Below are positions 18,880 to 26,982 of a stretch of DNA of 64,000 bases, in pieces. The stretch's first letter is position 1. Every line of letters begins with the position of its first letter. Made by a program: the position numbers and the translations under genes. This stretch comes from Lachnospiraceae bacterium. GTDB lineage: Bacteria > Bacillota > Clostridia > Lachnospirales > Lachnospiraceae. The DNA is taken from the NCBI GenBank assembly GCA_016284315.1, contig JAEEOO010000057.1, forward strand, positions 40,044 through 104,043, given 5' to 3'. The notes under the pieces are model-generated. The model saw nothing but the letters and a program-made list of their open reading frames with translations. It had not been told where the DNA came from and did not search any database.

Positions 18880-19032
18880 CGCACGGTATACCGATGTGTA
18901 CCGTGCGTTTAAATTTATATAAAAGAATTTATATAAATTTAAACGCCGCTCCGCGAGGATGCGACTCGCGCGGAGATGTAATTTGTCGCCTTGCGACACC
19001 GCGCTCGCGCGTGCATATCGCAAGCGATATGC
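18880..19032. repeat. Cluster of about five consecutive inverted repeats between 18137-gene and tRNA-Leu
   Basis: CGCACGGTA/TACCGTGCG; perfect 18-bp arms CGTTTAAATTTATATAAA-AGAA-TTTATATAAATTTAAACG (18906-18945); CTCCGCGAG/CTCGCGCGGAG; GTCGC-CTT-GCGAC; GCATATCGC-AA-GCGATATGC. Confidence 0.85.
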
Positions 19033-19042
19033 AATTTAATAC

Positions 19043-19126
19043 GCAGGAATGGCGGAATTGGTAGACGCGCACGGTTCAGGTCCGTGTGGGAGCAATCCCT
19101 TGTGAGTTCGAGTCTCATTTCCTGCA
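19043..19126 (+). tRNA. tRNA-Leu(CAG)
   Basis: Acceptor GCAGGAA/TTCCTGC, anticodon loop TTCAGGT, class II variable arm TGGGAGCAATCCCTT. Confidence 0.95.
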
Positions 19127-19128
19127 TT

Positions 19129-19159
19129 AAAAAAAGGATTCTTATGAATCCTTTTTTTA
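19129..19159 (+). terminator. Intrinsic terminator after tRNA-Leu
   Basis: AAAAAAAGGATTC-TTAT-GAATCCTTTTTTT. Confidence 0.85.
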
Positions 19160-19170
19160 ATGCAAGGAAT

Positions 19171-19213
19171 GACCACCTGACTTTGTCCACCGGGGACGGG
19201 GTTAAGTGGTCAA
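19171..19213. repeat. GC-rich intergenic repeat, copy 1 (truncated form)
   Basis: GACCACCTGACTTTGTCCACCGGGGACGGGGTTAAGTGGTC; matches copy 2 at 20051 except for a 19-nt indel. Confidence 0.8.
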
Positions 19214-19347
19214 ATTCTAAACAAATTATTATCTGAATTAAATAATTCTAAAATATACTTTCTACCTATGGAATTCTTTTTAGACCGGTGATAGAATCCT
19301 AACGTCAGTAACACAAAACTAACTAATTCTCAATATAGGTGGAAACA

Positions 19348-20025
19348 ATGAAAAAAATCTTATCTTTATTACTCAAATGCATAACCATTATTGCCGCTTG
19401 TTACGGGACATATCTTTCTATCTTAGGAAAGAATGGATTTATGTCCAACTGGAATGCTCTTTTGTTCTTCACAATCCAGTCTAATCTTTGGATAGCCTGC
19501 TGGTTTATTGTTGAAGGAATTGTGATGTTTAAAAAGGACAAATACGATTCAAGGCTCGTGAATATCTTAAAGCTGATGTTTACGGTAGCCATCTCTCTTA
19601 CAGGTATCGTTTTTGTTGTTGTTCTTGCACCTACATTACCTAATCCTTACACTACAAATAATGTTCTTACCCATGTGGTAGTTCCTTTGTGTGCTGTGCT
19701 TGATCTGTTTGTATGTGCTGACAGGATGAATTTAAGAAAGACAGACTTTTTATTTAGCGTGATCCCTCCCATCTACTATGTAATCTTTTCAGCAATCGGA
19801 TACATTAACCATTGGCACTTTGTCGGAGAACTCAATTATCCCTATTTCTTCTTAAACTGGGGATCGCCCGCCGGAGCTATTGGCTTTACCAAGGATTCTC
19901 CCTGGATGGGACCTGTATGGTGGATCCTTCTTCTTGCATGCGCAGTAGTGTGCATGGGACTTGTTTATACGATGATCGTTAATCTTATCAAGAAACTTTC
20001 AGGACAAAAAAAGAAGAGAGGATGA
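19348..20025 (+). CDS. Pr6Pr-family polytopic membrane protein
   Basis: MKKILSLLLKCITIIAACYGTYLSI...FFTIQSNLWIACWFIVEG...NVLTHVVVPLCAVLDLFV...YPYFFLNW; start at ATG 19348 after AGGTGG. Confidence 0.7.
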   Translation: MKKILSLLLKCITIIAACYGTYLSILGKNGFMSNWNALLFFTIQSNLWIACWFIVEGIVMFKKDKYDSRLVNILKLMFTVAISLTGIVFVVVLAPTLPNPYTTNNVLTHVVVPLCAVLDLFVCADRMNLRKTDFLFSVIPPIYYVIFSAIGYINHWHFVGELNYPYFFLNWGSPAGAIGFTKDSPWMGPVWWILLLACAVVCMGLVYTMIVNLIKKLSGQKKKRG

Positions 20026-20050
20026 TCTACTTATCCTCTCCCTGTAAAAT

Positions 20051-20104
20051 GGCCACCTGACCCCGTCCCCATAGGACATTTTTGTCCACCGGGGACGGAG
20101 TTAT
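20051..20104. repeat. GC-rich palindromic repeat, copy 2, also likely bidirectional terminator
   Basis: ACCCCGTCCCC-ATA-GGACA-TTTT-TGTCC-ACC-GGGGACGGAGT hairpin between convergent genes. Confidence 0.85.
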
Positions 20105-20703
20105 TTTTTTGTAAATTGATCGATAATCGATCCGATGGCCGTAAAGAGATGGGGCTTCAATTCATCTATCGTCACGGGCTGCTCATAAAGTATGGCTGAA
20201 TAAATACTGCTTCCCGTCAATTCTATTATCATGTACATCATAAGCTTCGGATCCGTAATGGTATTTCCGATGTCATCAAGGAACTGCTTTGTTGCTTCCT
20301 TGATTGGCTCTTCCTCCATGACCGCCGGACTTTCCATCATATATCTTGAAAATCCCAGTCCAAGATTTTTAGAGATGAACATAAGGAGCACCTTATCTTT
20401 TGTAAGGGCACTTATGATATCATCCAGAACAAAAAATATCTTCTCACGAATATCGTTTATCCCCTCTTTATGAAGCCTTTCCAGGGCTGATTCAAACAGA
20501 AGAGTAGCCTTGTGAACAAGAAGCTTACTGTTTATATCATACTTATCCTTAAAATAAAGATAAAACGTTCCTTTTGCCACACCCGCCGCTTCCACGATAT
20601 CTGCGATGGAAGTGTTGTTTATTCCTTTTGTTGTAAAAAGATCGAATGCCGTATTCAGCAGCGACTCTCTTTTCTTTTGTTTATTAGTCTCGGCCTTTCC
20701 CAT
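20101..20703 (-). CDS. TetR/AcrR family transcriptional regulator
   Basis: LLNTAFDLFTTKGINNTSIADIVEAAGVAKGTFYLYFKDKYDI; start revised to MGKAETNKQKK. Confidence 0.93.
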   Translation of the reverse strand: MGKAETNKQKKRESLLNTAFDLFTTKGINNTSIADIVEAAGVAKGTFYLYFKDKYDINSKLLVHKATLLFESALERLHKEGINDIREKIFFVLDDIISALTKDKVLLMFISKNLGLGFSRYMMESPAVMEEEPIKEATKQFLDDIGNTITDPKLMMYMIIELTGSSIYSAILYEQPVTIDELKPHLFTAIGSIIDQFTKK

Positions 20704-20781
20704 AAGCAAACCTTTCCGAATCTTTCTAATACTGATTTTTACACATAAAAAATAAAAAATCAATAAACTTTCAAAAAAATA

Positions 20782-20836
20782 TTGACCAATGGTCAGAAAT
20801 TTGATATAACGCTTTTAGAAAAATGAACAACGGTCA
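20782..20836 (+). promoter_or_regulatory. Promoter with two TetR-type operator palindromes
   Basis: TTGACC-N17-TATAAC; TGACCAATGGTCA (20783-20795) and TGAACAACGGTCA (20824-20836). Confidence 0.8.
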
Positions 20837-20850
20837 TTTTTGAGAGGAGA

Positions 20851-22953
20851 ATGAAAATGATTAACTTAGGAAAAAAGATTGTTAAATTCAAAGTTCCGAT
20901 CTTTATCCTGTCACTTCTGCTTCTGATACCCTCGGCACTGGGCTATATGAAGACGAGAGTAAACTACGACATCCTCTATTACCTTCCCAAGGAAATAGAG
21001 ACAATGGTGGGACAGGATATTCTTGTGGACGAATTCGGAACCGGCGCTGTTTCCTTCCTGATTGTTGAAGGAATGGAGGAACAGGATGCGGCGAAGATAA
21101 AAGAAAAGGTTGAGAATGTGGATCATGTAGCTAAGGTCATTTGGTACGATTCCTTCGCAGACCTTTCAATCCCCATGGAGATGTTACCCGACAACCTCTA
21201 CGAAGCCTTCAACAACGGTGACGCCACCATGATGGCAGTTGTCTTTGACGACACCACATCATCCGACGGAACCATGAATGCTATAAAAGATATCAGAAAG
21301 GTTGCCGGTGAGCAGTGCTTCTTAAGCGGTATGAGCGCGGTGGTTTCAGACACCAAGGATCTTTCCGAAAAAGAAACTCCTTTATATGTTCTCATTGCCG
21401 TTGTACTTGCACTTGTGGTTTTGTCACTTACCATGGATTCTTTCCTTGCTCCTGTATTCTTCTTAATAAGCATAGGAATGGCTATCCTTTATAACCTTGG
21501 ATCCAATGTGCTCCTGGGTGAGATATCATACATCACTAAAGCTCTTGCAGCGGTGCTTCAGCTGGGCGTTACCATGGACTATTCAATATTCCTCTGGCAC
21601 AGTTACGAAGAAAACCTTGTAAGATTTGATAACGACAAAGAAAGAGCCATGGCACATGCCATTTCCGGCACCATCACTTCCGTAATAGGAAGCTCAATCA
21701 CAACTGTAGCCGGATTCGTTGCACTTTGCTTCATGAGCTTTACACTTGGCCTGGATCTGGGAATTGTGATGGCCAAGGGCGTTCTCATAGGAGTGCTCTC
21801 CTGCATAACAATTTTGCCTTCAATGATCCTTATCTTTGATAAGGCCATCGGAAAGACAAAGCACAAAGCGCTCCTTCCTGAGATGCCGAAAGTATCTGAG
21901 TTCATCGTTAACCACAATTGGATATTTGCGATACTGTTCGTTGCTCTCTTGATCCCTGCAGTATTCGGATACAAGAACACATCGGTTTATTACAACCTTG
22001 ATACATCCCTTCCTAAAGATCTTCCAAGCGTTGTGGCAAATACAAAGCTTAATGATCTGTTTGAAATGAACAGTACTCACATGGTGCTTTACGATACAGA
22101 CATGCCTCTTGCAGATACCGAGAGCATGATCGAAGAGTTAAAGAATGTTGAGGGAGTTAAAAATGTCCTTGGCCTTGATTCAATCGTAGGCCCCGGCATC
22201 CCCAGAGATTTTCTACCTCAGAAATTAACGGGAGATCTTGAGAGTGATGATTATAAACTGCTTCTTGTAATGAGCGAATACAAAGTCGCAAGCGATGAGG
22301 TAAATGCTCAGTGCAGCAGCATAAGCAAGATCATCAAGTCCTATGACAAGGACGCACTTCTTGTAGGAGAGGCACCTTGTACAAAGGATCTTATCGAGAT
22401 CACAGACAAGGATTTTGCAAAGGTTAGCGAAGTATCCATCGGAGCCATCTTCCTTATCATTGCATTTGTATTTAAGTCAGTGAGCCTTCCTATTATTCTG
22501 GTTGGAGTCATTGAACTTGCGATATTCATTAACATGGGAATCCCGTACTACACCGGAACAGTTCTTCCCTTTGTGGCTTCCATCGTTATCGGAACCATTC
22601 AGCTTGGATCAACTGTTGACTATGCGATCCTCATGACCACCAGATATAAGAAGGAAAGGTCAAGAGGAGCAGACAAAAAAGAGGCAGTCCTCATCGCACA
22701 CAAAGCAAGCATGAGATCCGTAATGGTCAGCGCGCTTAGCTTCTTCGCAGCGACTTTCGGTGTAGGACTTATCAGTAACATCGATATGATCAGTTCCCTC
22801 TGCGCACTTATGGCAAGAGGAGCCCTTATCAGTATGGTCATTGTACTTACCATGCTTCCCACCATGCTGATGATATTTGATAAAGTAATTTGTCATACAT
22901 CAATTGGATTTTTGGGAAAGAGAAATAAGAAATGTAAGGAGGCATTATCATGA
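20851..22953 (+). CDS. MMPL/RND family transporter
   Basis: 700 aa, two homologous halves each with 6 TM; TMDYSIFLWHSYEE and GSTVDYAILMTTRYKKER motifs. Confidence 0.93.
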   Translation: MKMINLGKKIVKFKVPIFILSLLLLIPSALGYMKTRVNYDILYYLPKEIETMVGQDILVDEFGTGAVSFLIVEGMEEQDAAKIKEKVENVDHVAKVIWYDSFADLSIPMEMLPDNLYEAFNNGDATMMAVVFDDTTSSDGTMNAIKDIRKVAGEQCFLSGMSAVVSDTKDLSEKETPLYVLIAVVLALVVLSLTMDSFLAPVFFLISIGMAILYNLGSNVLLGEISYITKALAAVLQLGVTMDYSIFLWHSYEENLVRFDNDKERAMAHAISGTITSVIGSSITTVAGFVALCFMSFTLGLDLGIVMAKGVLIGVLSCITILPSMILIFDKAIGKTKHKALLPEMPKVSEFIVNHNWIFAILFVALLIPAVFGYKNTSVYYNLDTSLPKDLPSVVANTKLNDLFEMNSTHMVLYDTDMPLADTESMIEELKNVEGVKNVLGLDSIVGPGIPRDFLPQKLTGDLESDDYKLLLVMSEYKVASDEVNAQCSSISKIIKSYDKDALLVGEAPCTKDLIEITDKDFAKVSEVSIGAIFLIIAFVFKSVSLPIILVGVIELAIFINMGIPYYTGTVLPFVASIVIGTIQLGSTVDYAILMTTRYKKERSRGADKKEAVLIAHKASMRSVMVSALSFFAATFGVGLISNIDMISSLCALMARGALISMVIVLTMLPTMLMIFDKVICHTSIGFLGKRNKKCKEALS

Positions 22954-25013
22954 AAAAGAAGAAGGCAATAGCCGTTATATTATGTAGCGCAATGATGGCA
23001 ATGAGTTTTTGCTCATGCAGCTTACCCATCGGGGTATCTGATGCTACTACAGTAACAAAAGTTTTAACATCATCAGATGAAGAGATCCTTACCGATGTTG
23101 TCAGCAAGGTGGCAGGTGTAGGATCAAGCGAAGCAGGAAAAGAAGAAACAGTTTACGTTAAGACAGATGCAACCGGAAGCGTTAATTCAGTCATCGTAAG
23201 CGATCACCTTAAGAATGAAGAAAATACAGCACAGCTTGAGGATGAAACTTTTCTTACAGACATCGTTAATGTAAAGGGTAAGGAAACCTACAAGGCTGAC
23301 GGAACCAAGCTTACATGGGACGCAAACGGAAGCGATATCTATTATCAGGGAACCACGGATAAAAAACTTCCCGTCGATGTAAACATCACATACGAGCTCG
23401 ATTCAAAAGAAATCGCTGCAAAAGATCTTGCCGGAAAGAGCGGACATGTAAAGATCACTCTTAGCTATAAGAACAATTCCGCTAACACAGTAAAGATCAG
23501 TGGAAAAGATGAGACCATCTACACTCCTTTCGCTGTTGTCAGTGCTCTTACTCTTGATGAAGAAAGATTCAAGAATATCAAAGTAACCAACGGTGCTGCT
23601 GTGGCAGACGGAAAGAGAAACATCATTGTCGGCATGGCATTCCCCGGACTTGTAGAAAGCCTTAACGGTGGAAAGACTATCGATAATGAACTTCTCGAAA
23701 ACATCGAGGATGAGATCAGCATCCCTGAGAAGGTTGTAATCGAGGCAGATGTAACAGATTTTGAATCCGGAATGATCATCACTTTGGTTACATCCGATAT
23801 TACCCGTGCAATCGGACTTGATTCAATTGACCTTGATTCCAACACATCCGTAAATGATATGAAGGATTCTATGGACAAGTTCAGCAGCGCAGGAAAAGAA
23901 CTTGCAGACGGAACCGGCGCTCTTAAGGATGGAGCTCAGAAACTGGCAGATGGCAGCAACTCTCTGGCAAGCGGAAGTAACAGCCTCTACAATGGAGTTG
24001 TTGAGTACACCAATGGTGCATCACAGCTTGCAGGCGGAATTTCAAAACTTGATTCCGGTGCGGCTTCATTAAGTGAAGGTGCAGCCGCACTGAAAACCGG
24101 TGTTGATACACTTGCGGCTCAGGTCGGAAACATTGCATCAGGAGTCGGTACTGCAGCAAACGCTGCCGGTCAAATTAGTGCAGGAATCGATCAGGTTATC
24201 GCAGCTACTTCGGTTCCCACAGATCCTTCAACTATTGATGTAAGCCAGATTACCGTTACGGGAACAGTAAGCGGAGAGACCGCATCTGCAGCAATGCTTC
24301 AGTATCTGCCTGCAGATAAGCTTCTTGCGGCAGGCTTTACCGAGGAGCAGGTTCAGCTTGTTCAGGGTATGGTAGCCCAGGTATCAGCTCAGGTAATTCC
24401 CGGTATCGTCGATCAGGCAACGGACGCTACTGCTAAGCAGGTAGCGGCCACAGCGGCAGCAAACGGAGCAAATCAGGCAAAGAGTCAGATAAATGCAGCT
24501 CTTACAACCGCAGGTGAAAGCGGTCAAAGCCTTCAGGCCGGAGCTGCAGCCCTTGCAAGCAGTCTTTCAGGCTCATACGCACAACTTTCTTCTGAAGAGT
24601 CGCAGGCAAAGATAAAATCATTAACCGATGGTGCGGCAGCTCTTCAGAATGGAGCTGCTTCTCTTAAAGCAGGAACTGCAGAACTTGCAGGAGGAGCAAA
24701 TAAACTTACTTCAGCATCGGGTACTCTTGTTAACGGATCCAAGGCTTTGGCTGACGGAAGCGCACAGCTTTCAAACGGAGCAAGCGAGCTCCTTAACGGT
24801 ACTGTTAAGCTTAATGACGGTATGATCAAATTCAATGATGAAGGAATCAGCAAGCTGACCAAGGTGTTTGATACGGACATGGACGGTATGAAGGACCGTA
24901 TCAAGGCTATTTCCGATATGGGAAAGGCTTACAACACCTTTGCGGGAGCAGGGGAAGATGAGGACTGCACCGTTAAATTCATCATCGAATCAGAGCAGAT
25001 AAAGAAACTTTAA
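22950..25013 (+). CDS. YhgE/Pip-type heptad-repeat (xxxLxxG) lipoprotein
   Basis: MKKKKAIAVILCSAMMAMSFCSC lipobox; LADGSNSLASGSNSLYNG...LAGGISKLDSGAASLSEGAAALKTG repeats; 4-bp overlap with MMPL gene. Confidence 0.88.
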   Translation: MKKKKAIAVILCSAMMAMSFCSCSLPIGVSDATTVTKVLTSSDEEILTDVVSKVAGVGSSEAGKEETVYVKTDATGSVNSVIVSDHLKNEENTAQLEDETFLTDIVNVKGKETYKADGTKLTWDANGSDIYYQGTTDKKLPVDVNITYELDSKEIAAKDLAGKSGHVKITLSYKNNSANTVKISGKDETIYTPFAVVSALTLDEERFKNIKVTNGAAVADGKRNIIVGMAFPGLVESLNGGKTIDNELLENIEDEISIPEKVVIEADVTDFESGMIITLVTSDITRAIGLDSIDLDSNTSVNDMKDSMDKFSSAGKELADGTGALKDGAQKLADGSNSLASGSNSLYNGVVEYTNGASQLAGGISKLDSGAASLSEGAAALKTGVDTLAAQVGNIASGVGTAANAAGQISAGIDQVIAATSVPTDPSTIDVSQITVTGTVSGETASAAMLQYLPADKLLAAGFTEEQVQLVQGMVAQVSAQVIPGIVDQATDATAKQVAATAAANGANQAKSQINAALTTAGESGQSLQAGAAALASSLSGSYAQLSSEESQAKIKSLTDGAAALQNGAASLKAGTAELAGGANKLTSASGTLVNGSKALADGSAQLSNGASELLNGTVKLNDGMIKFNDEGISKLTKVFDTDMDGMKDRIKAISDMGKAYNTFAGAGEDEDCTVKFIIESEQIKKL

Positions 25014-25076
25014 GGGATTTACCTTCCCCCACTGTGGGATGCGATGCGCAGAACCGGATGAGGGGTGAAAATATAT

Positions 25077-25139
25077 ACGGGCTTGTGGTATTATATCTCA
25101 GAGATAAACATAGGAGATATACCACATGCCCGTTTTTTT
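25077..25139 (+). promoter_or_regulatory. Terminator-like hairpin embedding the SD and start codon of the radical SAM gene
   Basis: ACGGGC-T-TGTGGTA-TTA-TATCTC ... GAGATA-TACCACA-T-GCCCGT then TTTTTTT; SD GGAG and ATG 25126 lie in the 3' arm. Confidence 0.75.
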
Positions 25140-26010
25140 ATCGGAACATTTAAAAAGCATATATGGTGAAAAGGTATACAGACTGTCATTGTCCTCAGGA
25201 TGCACCTGCCCAAACAGGGATGGAAAAGTTTCTTTCGGAGGCTGCAGTTTTTGCTCCGAAGGCGGTTCCGGGGAGTTTGGCGCGGGGCAGGTTAATCCTG
25301 ATCTTGATGCCCAGATGAAAGAGGCAAAGGAAAGGATCCGCCAAAAGACGGACGCAAGGAAATTCATTGCTTACTTTCAGTCCTTTACCAATACTTATGG
25401 CGATATAGACAGATTAAGGAATCTTTATACGAGAGCTGTAAATAAAGAAGACGTTGTGGCTTTATCACTTGGAACAAGGCCTGACTGCATAGATGAAAAG
25501 GTCTGTGATATGATCCGTGACCTTATTAAGATAAAACCTGTCTGGATCGAACTGGGTCTTCAGACAGTCAATGAAAAAACGGCTGAGAACTTTAACAGGG
25601 GTTATAAACTGGAAACCTTTGAGAAAGCATATAAGATGCTAAAAGGAATCGGAGCCGAGGTTATCGTTCACGTCATCTTTAATCTCCCCGGGGAAACAAA
25701 AGAAGATATGCTCAGAACCATCGGTTATCTATCGAACTTGCAGCCTGCTCTTGACGGAATCAAGATACAGATGCTTCAGATATTAAAAGGAACGAAGATG
25801 GCAGAAGAGTATGAAAAAAAGCCATTTCATCTTATGAGCCTTGAAGAATACACTGCTCTTGCCAAAGAGGCTTTGGAGATTTTGCCTGAGGAGACAGTGA
25901 TCCACCGAATTACGGGAGACGGGCCAAAAAAACTTCTCATTGCGCCACTTTGGTGTGCCGATAAGAAACGTGTATTAAACTATATGAAGAAAGAACTCGG
26001 GATGCCGTAA
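25126..26010 (+). CDS. TIGR01212-family radical SAM protein (YtqA-like)
   Basis: SSGCTCPNRDGKVSFGGCSFCSEGGSGEF; YFQSFTNTYG; LSLGTRPDC; ELGLQTVNEKTAENFNRGY. Confidence 0.92.
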   Translation: MPVFLSEHLKSIYGEKVYRLSLSSGCTCPNRDGKVSFGGCSFCSEGGSGEFGAGQVNPDLDAQMKEAKERIRQKTDARKFIAYFQSFTNTYGDIDRLRNLYTRAVNKEDVVALSLGTRPDCIDEKVCDMIRDLIKIKPVWIELGLQTVNEKTAENFNRGYKLETFEKAYKMLKGIGAEVIVHVIFNLPGETKEDMLRTIGYLSNLQPALDGIKIQMLQILKGTKMAEEYEKKPFHLMSLEEYTALAKEALEILPEETVIHRITGDGPKKLLIAPLWCADKKRVLNYMKKELGMP

Positions 26011-26053
26011 TTGAAAATGCACAATACATTGCCATGAGATATGATCACAAAAA

Positions 26054-26086
26054 AAATCCGCCATCGGAATTTCCGGTGGCGGATTT
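26054..26086 (-). terminator. Terminator for minus-strand lipoprotein gene
   Basis: AAATCCGCCA-...-TGGCGGATTT with A tract on plus strand (T tract on minus). Confidence 0.85.
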
Positions 26087-26117
26087 AGCATATTCTGTGG
26101 TCAGATCAGATTTGCTA

Positions 26118-26687
26118 TTATTCTTCTACAACAAGACCTTCGTTGTTGAAAGTGAAGTGGCAAAGCTCTTCACCATCAGCATTAACGTAGGTGTATACGA
26201 AGTTAACGCCTTCGATGCCTGCGCCTGACTCGGTCATCTTTACAGAAGAAACAGTTGCGTTAACAGTTGACTCGGTATTGAACTGCTCGGTGATAGCTGC
26301 TACAGTAGCTTCCTTAGCGTCCTCAGCAACTTCGATGGTGTAGGTGTAGTTGATGGTGTTCTCAACAACAGCGATGTCAAGGCCTTCGTTAGCCTCTGCC
26401 ATCTGGGTTAATGCTGCAAGCTCATCCTCGTGAGCAGCGAAATACTCTTCAAGAGTAGCGGCAGCCTCGGTAGCCTCAACGTTCTCGGTAGCTTCAGTGC
26501 TCTCAGCAACTTCCTCAGCTACAGCCTCAGTCTCTTCTACAACAGCTTCGGTGTTCTCGGTAGCTTCTACAGCTTCTACGGTCTCCTCTGCGTTAACGTC
26601 AACGTTCTCTTCAACGTTCTTTGAGCATCCTGCAAATGCAAGTACAGATGCAATTACAAGTGCTGAAATAGCTAAATTCTTTTTCAT
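26118..26687 (-). CDS. Glu/Ala/Val-rich repeat lipoprotein (DUF4854-like C-terminal domain)
   Basis: MKKNLAISALVIASVLAFAGC lipobox; EAVEATENTEAVVEETEAVAEEVAESTEATENVEATEAA low-complexity linker. Confidence 0.75.
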   Translation of the reverse strand: MKKNLAISALVIASVLAFAGCSKNVEENVDVNAEETVEAVEATENTEAVVEETEAVAEEVAESTEATENVEATEAAATLEEYFAAHEDELAALTQMAEANEGLDIAVVENTINYTYTIEVAEDAKEATVAAITEQFNTESTVNATVSSVKMTESGAGIEGVNFVYTYVNADGEELCHFTFNNEGLVVEE

Positions 26688-26844
26688 CTTTTCATAATCT
26701 CCTATATTTTAGAACTATTTGGTTTTGAAGTTTTGAGATGACCGGCTCAAAACAAAAAACCTTTCCCAAATTATCACTAATCACCAAACAAGTCAAGTAA
26801 AAGTTATACAACTTAACCAAAACTTAAACAATTCTGTTACAAAA

Positions 26845-26860
26845 AACGCTTTAAAGCGTT
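26845..26860. promoter_or_regulatory. 16-bp perfect palindrome, candidate operator site A
   Basis: AACGCTTTAAAGCGTT upstream of TTGACT promoter. Confidence 0.65.
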
Positions 26861-26882
26861 GAAATCACGGGCTCATAATCAT

Positions 26883-26934
26883 TTGACTTTTTTAGGAATA
26901 TTATGTATTATTTGGTTTAGCGCTTTAACGCGTT
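26883..26934 (+). promoter_or_regulatory. Promoter plus candidate operator site B
   Basis: TTGACT-N17-TATTAT (26883-26911) and TTTAGCGCTTTAACGCGTT (26916-26934). Confidence 0.7.
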
Positions 26935-26982
26935 CAAGAGCTGATGGATTTGCCGCATAAAACATATAAGAGGAGAAAAACA

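Noticed and set aside
23880-24830. Repetitive DNA that could be taken for a minisatellite or CRISPR
   Set aside because: Explained by protein heptad repeats (LxxG) with no identical direct repeats or regular spacers
26430-26697. Plus-strand ORFs rich in Ser/Leu/Val opposite the acidic lipoprotein
   Set aside because: By-product of the repetitive E/A/V/T-coding tract on the other strand
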